DNA of 64,000 nt from Anaerolineae bacterium (GTDB lineage: Bacteria > Chloroflexota > Anaerolineae > Aggregatilineales > Phototrophicaceae): NCBI GenBank assembly GCA_022822305.1, contig JAJEBY010000013.1:257617-321616 (forward strand), written 5' to 3'. A program made the translations under genes and the position numbers. Shown piece after piece: positions 36,073-43,487 of the stretch. Within the stretch, counting starts at the first letter, position 1. Each line of letters begins with the position of its first letter. A model generated the notes under the pieces. It worked only from the letters and a program-made list of their open reading frames with translations, searched no databases and had not been told where the DNA came from.

Positions 36073-37134
36073 TCACGTATACGCATCGTTCTCGGCGGCG
36101 GCGGGAATCGAGACACTGTACTTTTTCGCCAGATGGCACAGGTCTTCCCAGACGGCACCGGGCAAAGGGATGCCCAATTTGACGCGCTGCGCATACGAAC
36201 GCGACTCGGGTTCGCCCGGCAGCAAAACCTCATCAAAGCCATGCGCCGGCTGAACGCGTTTGACGCGACGCGCCAATGCGCTCACATGAGCGCGGAAGTC
36301 CGTTTCCTCGTCGAATGCCTGCGGGGACAGCGCCAGCAGCAAGGTAGGATTGCCGTATTTGAAGTCAGGCGAGCTTATGGGACGGTGGCCCGCCAACAGA
36401 GTCGGAATGATCTCCATCATCAGCGCCAGCCCGGAGCCTTTGTGCGCGCCCATCGCCAGCAAAATGGCGCCCTCGTCGAGGATGCCGGCGTCGGTTGTCG
36501 GGCGTCCATCTTTGTCCAGCATCATTCCAGTGGGCACGGGCTCGCCTTTCGCGCGCGCCAGGACAACTTTGCCGTGGGCCATGGCGGCGGTGGCGAAATC
36601 CAGCAGCAGCACACCATCGTCTTCACAAGGGGCGGCGAAAGACATGGGATTGGTGCCGAAGACGCGCTCGCGTCCGCCGTACGGCGTCACCCAGCCGCGA
36701 TACATCGAGCCGCTGGTGAAGCCGATGCCGATCAAACCGGCCGCCGCGATCATACCGGTATACTCGCCCAGCCGTCCCACATGCGTGGTCTGGCCCAGCG
36801 ACACCGCCGCGATGCCATGCCCATGCCCCAGTTCGATGGCCAATTCGGCCGCGCGGCGCGCGCCGATTTGTCCGAAACCGTATTCCCCCGTGAGCATCGC
36901 CGTGCCGCCAAATCGCTTGGTAATCCGCGGACGCGCCCCGGGCTTGATCATGCCGTCTCCGATCATCGATTCGTATTGCGCCACGCGCAGCACGCCATGC
37001 GAATCGTGACCGAGCAAGTTGGTAGTGACCAGTGATTCCGCGACCGTGGCGGCTATATCCGCGGGCGCGCCAACGGCCGCAAAAATGTCCTGGCAGAATT
37101 GTTCTAGTGACGCTGCTTGAATGCTGACAGTCAC
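36073..37134 (-). CDS. Ldh-family (malate/L-lactate/ureidoglycolate) NAD(P) oxidoreductase
   Basis: 353 residues of the Ldh_2 family, which differs in fold from Rossmann dehydrogenases. H43 and H46 in LLGHDSHGVLR are the family's signature near the active site; THVGRLGEY and GIGFTSGS follow in the expected order, then GTNPMSFAAP for NAD binding. Members oxidise malate, L-lactate, ureidoglycolate, 2,3-diketogulonate or sulfolactate. The start is a GTG at 37134 with AGGG upstream. A TATACT box at 37171-37176 is a likely -10. Substrate cannot be told; sulfolactate is a speculative option since sulfatases flank it. Confidence 0.9.
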   Translation of the reverse strand: MTVSIQAASLEQFCQDIFAAVGAPADIAATVAESLVTTNLLGHDSHGVLRVAQYESMIGDGMIKPGARPRITKRFGGTAMLTGEYGFGQIGARRAAELAIELGHGHGIAAVSLGQTTHVGRLGEYTGMIAAAGLIGIGFTSGSMYRGWVTPYGGRERVFGTNPMSFAAPCEDDGVLLLDFATAAMAHGKVVLARAKGEPVPTGMMLDKDGRPTTDAGILDEGAILLAMGAHKGSGLALMMEIIPTLLAGHRPISSPDFKYGNPTLLLALSPQAFDEETDFRAHVSALARRVKRVQPAHGFDEVLLPGEPESRSYAQRVKLGIPLPGAVWEDLCHLAKKYSVSIPAAAENDAYT

Positions 37135-37287
37135 TTGTATGCCCTAAATTCTTGGCTGAGACCGCGAGGCAGTATAGCCCTTGCCCGGCTGATTAACCAG
37201 GCTACCCAGCCTGACCGTTTGCACCTCGCGCCACATTTTCGCTAATATCGCGCTATCAGGTCGACCGCCAGCGTCAACGAGGTCCTT

Positions 37288-38751
37288 TTGAAACCGACAA
37301 ATCTGCTCTTCATCTTGTCCGACCAGCATCAGGCGGCCGCCATGGGCTGCGCCGGTCATTCACTGGTGCGGACGCCACATCTCGATCGGCTGGCCGAATC
37401 GGGCGCGCGCTTCAGCAATGCCTATACCAATTGCGCCATTTGCGTGCCGGCGCGGGCCTCCCTGGCGACCGGGCAGTACGTGCATCAAATCGGCAATTGG
37501 GACAACGGATTTCCCTACGACGGGCGCCCCCGCAGCTGGATGCATCGCCTCAAGCGCGCAGGCCATCGTATAGATTCCATCGGCAAGCTCCATTTTCGCA
37601 GCGACGCCGATGACAACGGATTCACCCGCGAGATTGAACCACTGCACGTGGTCGAGGGCATCGGCGATCCCGCCAGCGGCATTCGCGATGGTTCTCTCAT
37701 CCGCAATTCGCGCCTGGGCATCGAGACGGCCGGTCCAGGTCCATCGACCTATCAAGCCTACGATATTCGCAATCGGGATAACGCCATTCGCTGGCTGCAT
37801 GCGCATGCGGAAGATGAAAAACCCTGGGCGCTTTTCCTCTCCTTCGTGACGCCGCATCCGCCCTTTCTCGCGCCGGAAGAACTGTACGACCTGTATCCGC
37901 TTGATGCAATCGAGCTGCCGCCACAATGGCGCGAATCCGATTGGCCGCGACATCCGGCGCTGGATTTCATGCGGCGCTACTTCGCCTATGAAAGACAGTT
38001 TGAAGAGGCCGAGATTCGCCGCTTGCACGCCGCCTATTACGGCATTTGCACCTTCCTCGATCAACAGATCGGGCTGGTGCTGGAGACGCTGGACGCGGCC
38101 GGTTTGCGTGACAGAACGCGCATCGTCTATAGCTCCGATCACGGCGAGCATCTGGGCGCGCGCGGCCTCTACAGCAAGCTGACCATGTATGAAGAAGCGT
38201 CCGCCATACCGTTGATAATGTCCGGACCCGATGTGCCCGCCGGGGTGGTGGTGGATACTCCCGTCTCGCTGGTCGATTGTTATCCCAGCGTCTTGGAGGC
38301 GGTCGGTTGCCCTCCGATTGAGGACGAAGACGCGTTGCCCGGCGAGTCCTTGTGGCGGATCGCCGCTGCGGAAAACCGTGATCGGACGGTCTTCGCCGAG
38401 TATCATGCGGTGGGTTCGCCAAATGCCTATTACATGCTGCGCGACCGGCGTTACAAATACATCTACCATGTCGATGCGCCCAGCCAGCTTTTCGATTTGC
38501 GCGATGATCCGCGCGAGCTGGTCGATCTGGCGGCGGATCCTGACGCCTCCAGGCGCGCCTTGCTCAGTGAATTCGAAGCGCGGTTGCGGATGATTGTGGA
38601 TCCGGAAGCGGATGACCGACGCGCCAAAGCGGACCAAGCGCGGCGAATCGACGAACTCGGCGGACGCGAGGCGGTGATCAAGCGCGGCACGTTCATCAAT
38701 TCGCCGGCGCCGGGCGAAGCGCCGCGGTTCCGGCAACTCGATTCGGACTGA
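37288..38751 (+). CDS. Sulfatase (Cys-type, C-x-P-A-R form)
   Basis: 487 residues. C52 in CVPARASLATG is the formylglycine residue in the C-x-P-A-R variant. D12 and Q13 (ILSDQHQ) replace the usual Asp pair, as in several sulfatase and phosphonate-ester hydrolase groups. YSSDHGEHLGARGLYSK holds the other metal ligands. No signal peptide. The start is a TTG at 37288, preceded by ACGAGG; no suitable ATG lies near. It is not close kin to the sulfatase at 31890 and probably has a different substrate. The gene ends toward tRNA-Arg on the other strand. Confidence 0.9.
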   Translation: MKPTNLLFILSDQHQAAAMGCAGHSLVRTPHLDRLAESGARFSNAYTNCAICVPARASLATGQYVHQIGNWDNGFPYDGRPRSWMHRLKRAGHRIDSIGKLHFRSDADDNGFTREIEPLHVVEGIGDPASGIRDGSLIRNSRLGIETAGPGPSTYQAYDIRNRDNAIRWLHAHAEDEKPWALFLSFVTPHPPFLAPEELYDLYPLDAIELPPQWRESDWPRHPALDFMRRYFAYERQFEEAEIRRLHAAYYGICTFLDQQIGLVLETLDAAGLRDRTRIVYSSDHGEHLGARGLYSKLTMYEEASAIPLIMSGPDVPAGVVVDTPVSLVDCYPSVLEAVGCPPIEDEDALPGESLWRIAAAENRDRTVFAEYHAVGSPNAYYMLRDRRYKYIYHVDAPSQLFDLRDDPRELVDLAADPDASRRALLSEFEARLRMIVDPEADDRRAKADQARRIDELGGREAVIKRGTFINSPAPGEAPRFRQLDSD

Positions 38752-38798
38752 ATGCGCAAGGGCAGCATGTGGCTGTCCGGGCGCGCTCGCGCTGGACG

Positions 38799-38827
38799 AA
38801 AAAGAAAACCAGCGCAGAGGCTGGCTT
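38799..38827 (-). terminator. Intrinsic terminator of tRNA-Arg
   Basis: On the minus strand AAGCCAGC pairs with GCTGGTTT (one G-T pair) around a CTCTGC loop, followed by TTTTCTTTTT, starting 8 bases after the encoded CCA. Confidence 0.8.
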
Positions 38828-38837
38828 CGAGATTTGG

Positions 38838-38910
38838 CGTGCCTGGAGAGATTCGAACTCCCGACACCTGGTTCCGTAGACCAGTGCTCTATCCACTGAG
38901 CTACAGGCAC
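38838..38910 (-). tRNA. tRNA-Arg (anticodon ACG)
   Basis: 73 bases. Acceptor arms GTGCCTG and CAGGCAC pair fully, with G73 at 38838. The anticodon loop CTACGGA gives ACG (38875-38877), which after A-to-I editing reads CGU, CGC and CGA. D arm AGCTCAGTGGATAGAGC and T arm TTCGAAT are standard. CCA is encoded (38835-38837), unlike in tRNA-Ser. Confidence 0.95.
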
Positions 38911-38923
38911 GTTTGGAACAGTC

Positions 38924-38952
38924 AGGTTACTTTTTCTCTACCGCAAAGTCAA
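38924..38952 (-). promoter_or_regulatory. Promoter of tRNA-Arg
   Basis: Minus strand TTGACT (38952-38947), 17-base spacer, TAACCT (38929-38924), 14 bases before the tRNA. Confidence 0.65.
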
Positions 38953-39045
38953 GTGCGAATTGGCCAGTCCGCGATCCCCCAAACTCACGACGCAGGTTGA
39001 CTGTAGCATAAGCGCGACGCCAATTTCCCGCTAAATTGATAGTCA

Positions 39046-39073
39046 CAACCATTAACCTGTACGATAATGGTTG
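39046..39073 (+). promoter_or_regulatory. Inverted repeat upstream of the SH3b lipoprotein gene
   Basis: Perfect 9-base arms CAACCATTA / TAATGGTTG with a 10-base spacer. A GATAAT (39063-39068) that could be the -10 box overlaps the right arm, so a repressor bound here would block the promoter. It is 52 bases before the ATG. Confidence 0.5.
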
Positions 39074-39124
39074 CAATAGCGCTAATGATTGGCGTGTGGC
39101 TATTCATAGCGCGGAATTCGACTT

Positions 39125-40315
39125 ATGTTTAGGGACCGATTCGAGCCAAAAGTCGGCAGATGTTGGGGCGTCGTTTTGACAGTCGCCTTGATGTGCCTTG
39201 CGCTTTCGGGCTGCTCGCTTTCGGATGTGAGCGCTCCGGCCGCGACCGCGACCTTGCCTCCGCTGCCATCGGCGACGACTGCGCCCACCGCTACTCCTCA
39301 ACCAACGTTTACCGCGACTGACACGCCGCTGCCGACCGCCACTCACACGCCATCGCCAACCGCCACGGCAACCGCTACCCCGACTCCAACAGCGACGGCC
39401 ACGCCGACGCTTTACGCGGACGTGATTTCGCAGCGGCGCGTGAATGTGCGCGGCGGTCCCGGCACTGGCTTCGCCGTCATTGATTCGCTGCCGCCGGACG
39501 GCGGCGTCATCGTGCTCTCGCAAGACGAGCAGTCCAACTGGTATCGGGTATTGCTCGACAGCGGAACGGAGGGCTGGGTCAGCGCCGCGCTCTTGGAGCT
39601 GGTCGAAGCCACGCCGGTCGGGCTATCGTCTGCGGCGGAGGCGGTGCTGCGCGCGACTGTGCGCCGGCCAGTGACGCCGATCGGCGCCGAGACCAGCCCC
39701 GACGAACTTGCCGGCGTCGATGAGCGGCTGGTATTCGAACAGCCCATCGTCGATATCGAGGCGATCAATCAGACGGCAACAGCTCTCAACGCGGGCGTCA
39801 TTGCCGCGACTCCTGTAGTCGAAGCCGAGTCAACTGAGGGCGACTTCGAGGTGACCATCACTTTCGCGACGGTCACTCCCGGCAGCGTAGAACTGCCGAC
39901 GCGACCACCGGCGGCGCCGCGAAGCGGAGTCGATGTCTTCGCGTTCTGCAACAATCGGCGTCATGGCATTGCCCCTCCCTCGAATCTGTCGGCGGGTTCG
40001 ACGATCGAGATTTTCTGGGCTTGGTTTGCCAGCTCGGAAGCCTACCTGCGCCAGCATATCAACAACGCCAGCCACGAGTTGCGCGTCAACGGCGCCCAGA
40101 TCACCAATGTCAACCAGTTTCGCGGCGCGCCTATCCGCCGTGGCAACGACTATGTAGTGTATTGGTATGTGCCCTTCGGGCCACTGGACGCCGGTGACTA
40201 TCGTATTACCTACCGCGTTACCTGGCGCGTAGCCATCAGCGATGGCTATAACTCGTTTGGACCCGGCACCGCTACCGAATTCGAAGAAGAGAGCTGCAAC
40301 TTCACGGTGAGGTAA
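39125..40315 (+). CDS. Lipoprotein with Thr/Pro linker and SH3b domain
   Basis: 396 residues. The signal peptide ends in the lipobox LSGC with C30 as the lipidated residue. Residues ~35-98 are a linker of repeated TPTAT/ATPT units, probably extended and perhaps O-glycosylated. Then an SH3b domain (QRRVNVRGGPGTGFAVIDSL, NWYRVLLDSGTEGWVSAALL) and a C-terminal beta-sandwich-like domain (~260-396) with FWAWFASSEAYLRQHI and YVVYWYVPFGPLDAGDYR. It should be tethered to the outer face of the membrane and bind wall or glycan. No SD is seen before the ATG. A GH16-like gene starts six bases after its stop. Confidence 0.85.
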   Translation: MFRDRFEPKVGRCWGVVLTVALMCLALSGCSLSDVSAPAATATLPPLPSATTAPTATPQPTFTATDTPLPTATHTPSPTATATATPTPTATATPTLYADVISQRRVNVRGGPGTGFAVIDSLPPDGGVIVLSQDEQSNWYRVLLDSGTEGWVSAALLELVEATPVGLSSAAEAVLRATVRRPVTPIGAETSPDELAGVDERLVFEQPIVDIEAINQTATALNAGVIAATPVVEAESTEGDFEVTITFATVTPGSVELPTRPPAAPRSGVDVFAFCNNRRHGIAPPSNLSAGSTIEIFWAWFASSEAYLRQHINNASHELRVNGAQITNVNQFRGAPIRRGNDYVVYWYVPFGPLDAGDYRITYRVTWRVAISDGYNSFGPGTATEFEEESCNFTVR

Positions 40316-40321
40316 GCCGGT

Positions 40322-41074
40322 TTGCGCCGCGCGAAAGCATGGCATTTTGCCGAAATCGGGGCGGGCGAGGCGCTGCGGCGCGACAACGAAATCCGCCTGT
40401 CCATCCCGCCGGCCGATGCCCAACGCTACCATGACGCTCAAATCACTGACTATGACGCCTCGAATGCGCAATTCGAGAATCTTCCGCCCGTGCGATTGAG
40501 CGTTTGCGCGCGCGTGCAGGGGACGATCCGCGGCACGGCGGGCTTCGGCTTTTGGAATCACGCTTTTGAACCAGGGAAGCGCCGATTGCGCCCGCCGCAA
40601 GCGCTCTGGTTTTTCTTCGGCAGTCCGCCAAACGACATTGCCCTGGCCAAAAACGTCGCCGGACAGGGATGGAAAGCCGCCACACTCAACGCGCGGCGCT
40701 GGCAGTTTTACGCGCTGCTGCCGCTGGCGCCGCCCGGATTCTTGCTGATGCGCAATCGGCGCTTCTATGAGGCTTTCTGGCCGCTCGGGCAGCGCGCGAT
40801 TGGAGTGAGCGAGTCGCTTCTGGATCCAGCACTGTTAGATGATTTCCACCGGTACACGATCGAATGGCGGGAAGATCGCGCGCGCTTCGCTGTCGATGGC
40901 AGAGTCGCCTTACAGGCGAAAGTGGAGATTTCGAAGCCGCTCGGTTTCATCGCCTGGGTGGACAACCAATATGCCGTCGCGACGCCGCAAGGTCGTTTCG
41001 GCCGGGGATTGCTTGACGCGCCCGCGAGACAGACCCTGATACTGCGCGATCTGCAGATCACGAATCTGCCCTGA
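40322..41074 (+). CDS. GH16/concanavalin-like beta-sandwich protein
   Basis: 250 residues without signal peptide. The pattern FHRYTIEWREDRARFAVDG near residue 180 is the beta-strand pair typical of GH16 and LamG-like beta-jelly-rolls, and GFGFWNHAFEPG supports the fold. The GH16 catalytic motif E-x-D-x-x-E is not visible, so hydrolase activity is doubtful. The start is TTG at 40322, with GAGG upstream inside the end of the lipoprotein gene, hence coupled to it. Function unknown; perhaps a sugar-binding or ester-processing protein. Confidence 0.65.
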   Translation: MRRAKAWHFAEIGAGEALRRDNEIRLSIPPADAQRYHDAQITDYDASNAQFENLPPVRLSVCARVQGTIRGTAGFGFWNHAFEPGKRRLRPPQALWFFFGSPPNDIALAKNVAGQGWKAATLNARRWQFYALLPLAPPGFLLMRNRRFYEAFWPLGQRAIGVSESLLDPALLDDFHRYTIEWREDRARFAVDGRVALQAKVEISKPLGFIAWVDNQYAVATPQGRFGRGLLDAPARQTLILRDLQITNLP

Positions 41075-41089
41075 AAGGCGCGGCCTGTC

Positions 41090-41119
41090 TTGGGTTTTCG
41101 CGGTAACCAATGATACAAT
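41090..41119 (+). promoter_or_regulatory. Promoter of the polyprenyl diphosphate synthase gene
   Basis: TTGGGT (41090-41095), 18-base spacer and TG-A-TACAAT (TACAAT 41114-41119), 40 bases before the ATG. Confidence 0.6.
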
Positions 41120-41158
41120 CGCGCTGGACGTTAGATTAGTAGCTGATTTAGTTCGCCT

Positions 41159-42274
41159 ATGTCGATTGCCGCGGGAGCGCCTGCCGACCAGCATGCATTT
41201 GCCGAGTTGCTCGATGCGGTTGCTCGGCGTCGACAGCGTGTGCTCGACTACCTCATGCAAGAGCGATTTAGGGAGCGCTTTCGTCCCGATCATATCCGTG
41301 ATGCCGTCTACAGCTATATTGTGAGCGGCGGCAAGTCCTTGCGCCCGGCGGTAACGCTGTTGGCATGTGGCGCCTTGGGCGGTGACGAAGAGCGAGCTTT
41401 GCCGGTGGCGGCAGCCATCGAGGTCTATCACACCTGGACCCTGGTGCATGATGATGTGATTGACCGCGATCATACCCGACGCGGCGTCCCCACGGTCCAC
41501 GCCGATTTTGCCCGGCGCGCGCGCGACGAGTACAACTGGCGCGGCGCCGACGCCGACCATTATGGCGCCACTATCGCTCTGCTCGCCGGCGATGTGCAGC
41601 AAGCCTGGGCATGGTCTTTGCTCTTTGACGCGCATCTCGAACGCGGCGTGCCGGCCGAAATCGTCTTGAGCCTGGCGCGGGAATTGGCGGGCGAAGTCAC
41701 GCCGATGCTGGTCGAGGGTGAAACGCTCGATGTGCAATATTCGGGCCGCGCCCTTGAATTGGGCGAGGAGCACGTCATCGACATGCTCTGGAAAAAAACG
41801 GGCGCGTTATACGAATTCGCGGGACGGGCCGGCGCCGCTATCGGCTTGAACGATGACAGCCGCGAACTGCCGGTCGTGCGGGCCCTGGCGCAGTTTTGCA
41901 GCCTGTGCGGTACGGCCTTTCAGATTCAGGATGATATTCTGGGCGTCGTCGGTGATGAACGCCAATTAGGCAAACCGGTCGGCTCTGATATTCGCGAAGG
42001 CAAGGCCACACTCTTGACCCTGCAAGCGCTGGAACTCGCCGACGAGTCTCAGCGTTCCACGCTGTCCGCAGCTCTGGGCAACGCCTGCGCCAGCGCCAGC
42101 GACATTGATGAAGTGGTCAGGCTGCTGCGCGACCTCGGCGTGATTCATTACGCGCGGGATGTGTCGCGCCGGTACGTGGAACAGGCGCTGGGACATCTGC
42201 ATATATTGCCGGAGAACGCCTACAAGCGTCTGCTGGACAGTTGGGCGCGCTACATGATTGGGCGCCAATTCTAG
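41159..42274 (+). CDS. Polyprenyl diphosphate synthase (trans-isoprenyl transferase)
   Basis: 371 residues. The first Asp-rich motif is LVHDDVID (D98, D99, D102) and the second FQIQDDILG. GGKSLRP (57-63) binds the pyrophosphate of IPP. The enzyme adds IPP units to an allylic diphosphate, giving geranylgeranyl or longer chains for quinones, carotenoids or lipid carriers. Chain length cannot be set from these motifs; bulky residues before the first motif (VYHTWTL) would favour a shorter product. No SD before the ATG. It converges on the GT2 gene with five bases between the stops. Confidence 0.9.
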   Translation: MSIAAGAPADQHAFAELLDAVARRRQRVLDYLMQERFRERFRPDHIRDAVYSYIVSGGKSLRPAVTLLACGALGGDEERALPVAAAIEVYHTWTLVHDDVIDRDHTRRGVPTVHADFARRARDEYNWRGADADHYGATIALLAGDVQQAWAWSLLFDAHLERGVPAEIVLSLARELAGEVTPMLVEGETLDVQYSGRALELGEEHVIDMLWKKTGALYEFAGRAGAAIGLNDDSRELPVVRALAQFCSLCGTAFQIQDDILGVVGDERQLGKPVGSDIREGKATLLTLQALELADESQRSTLSAALGNACASASDIDEVVRLLRDLGVIHYARDVSRRYVEQALGHLHILPENAYKRLLDSWARYMIGRQF

Positions 42275-42279
42275 CCCGC

Positions 42280-43293
42280 CTACATGGGCAGGGGAACATT
42301 TTCTTCGTATCGGCTTGCGCTGCGGCGGCGCTCTCTGATGAAGTAGATCGGCTTGTGTTGCGATTCATGATAGGTGCGCATGATCATATCGGCGACGATG
42401 CCGGTGCTGATAAATTGAACGCCAAGCACCATCAAGAGCACGGCCAGCTGCAGCAGGGGGCGGTCGCCGATTTTGTTCTCGGTCAACAGCTTGAAGACGG
42501 TCAGATAGAGGCCGAGCAAGGCGCCAACCGTGCCGACCATGATACCGGCCGCGCCGAATACGTATACCGGGCGATTGAAGTAGCTCAGCAAGAACATCAC
42601 CGCGATCAGATCGAGTATCACCTTGAAGGTGCGGTTGAAGCCGTATTTGCTGCTGCCCCAGTGGCGCGCTCGGTCTTTTACCGGCACCTCGGCCACGCGC
42701 ACGCCCATCTGGCTGGCCAAGGCTGGAATGAATCGATGCAGCTCCCCGTAAAGCTGTACGCCTTTGACCACGTCAAAATGATATGCCTTCAAGGTACAGC
42801 CGTAATCGTGCAAGCGGATGCCGGTAGTGCGGGAGATCAGCCGGTTGGCGATGATCGAAGGGATGCGGCGCAGGAACAGCGGCTCCTTGCGATTTTGCCG
42901 CCAGCCGCTGACGATATCGTATCCTTCTTCGAATTTGTCGAGGATGCGTTCGATATCGCGCGGATCGTTCTGCAAGTCAGCATCTATCGTGACCACGATT
43001 TCACCGCGGGCGGCGTCAAAGCCGGCGGCCATAGCGGCGGTCTGGCCGAAATTGCGGCGGAAATGAATGACATGCCAGCGCGAGTCGCGCGTTTGCAGCC
43101 CATTCAACATCTGGTAGCTGCGATCCTGGCTGCCGTCATTGACAGCGATGATTTCGTATTCGCGTCCGATACTCTCCAGCGCGGCCGTTAATTCTTCATA
43201 CAGCGTTTCGATATTGCCTTCTTCGTTGTAGATGGGGATGACCACCGAGAGTTCGAGATCGGGTCGGCTGATGACTTCCGGTTGGATGGCCAT
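42280..43293 (-). CDS. GT2 glycosyltransferase, DPM1/ArnC/GtrB-like
   Basis: 337 residues. A GT-A domain opens with LSVVIPIYNEEGNIE and has VNDGSQD and the metal motif TIDADLQ (D-x-D). Two C-terminal spans (YVFGAAGIMVGTVGALLGLY and LAVLLMVLGVQFISTGIVA) anchor it. Such enzymes move a sugar from a nucleotide to polyprenyl phosphate on the inner face, making the donor used by GT39/ArnT-type enzymes such as the one at 14179. The ATG at 43293 has GGAG at good spacing; the GTG at 43314 is less likely. Confidence 0.9.
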   Translation of the reverse strand: MAIQPEVISRPDLELSVVIPIYNEEGNIETLYEELTAALESIGREYEIIAVNDGSQDRSYQMLNGLQTRDSRWHVIHFRRNFGQTAAMAAGFDAARGEIVVTIDADLQNDPRDIERILDKFEEGYDIVSGWRQNRKEPLFLRRIPSIIANRLISRTTGIRLHDYGCTLKAYHFDVVKGVQLYGELHRFIPALASQMGVRVAEVPVKDRARHWGSSKYGFNRTFKVILDLIAVMFLLSYFNRPVYVFGAAGIMVGTVGALLGLYLTVFKLLTENKIGDRPLLQLAVLLMVLGVQFISTGIVADMIMRTYHESQHKPIYFIRERRRSASRYEENVPLPM

Positions 43294-43320
43294 GAAGTTC
43301 TCCGCTGGCGGCACGCAATC

Positions 43321-43329
43321 ATTCTAGCA
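43321..43329 (-). promoter_or_regulatory. Extended -10 promoter of the GT2 gene
   Basis: Minus strand TG-C-TAGAAT, 28 bases before the ATG at 43293; TGGAAT 17 bases upstream is a weak -35 candidate. Confidence 0.5.
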
Positions 43330-43462
43330 TTGGCGCGTATAGGATTCCAGTCAGCGAAACCGCCGCTGCCGGCGCCGTCAACTCCGCCTTGCGCATAACG
43401 TAGGAGAAGCGTCGGCTCAACGCGGCTTGAGGTAGGGCAAAATCATACGCGTTGGATTAATC

Positions 43463-43471
43463 TGATAAAAT
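43463..43471 (+). promoter_or_regulatory. Extended -10 promoter of the PBP1A gene
   Basis: TG-A-TAAAAT, 17 bases before the GTG at 43488. This gives a leader of about 10 bases. Confidence 0.5.
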
Positions 43472-43487
43472 AGGCGGCGACACCGAA

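Noticed and set aside
37360..38910. Long minus-strand open frame starting with VAQWIEHWSTEPGVGSSNLS
   Set aside because: It is the sense reading of tRNA-Arg continued through the shadow of the sulfatase gene; the real gene is on the plus strand.
38752..39000. Plus-strand open frame with GEIRTPDTWFRRPVLYPLSY
   Set aside because: False peptide from the antisense of tRNA-Arg.
39260..39420. Repeated ACCGC/ACGCC units resembling a tandem DNA repeat
   Set aside because: They encode the Thr/Pro linker of the lipoprotein and vary in sequence; a low-complexity coding stretch.
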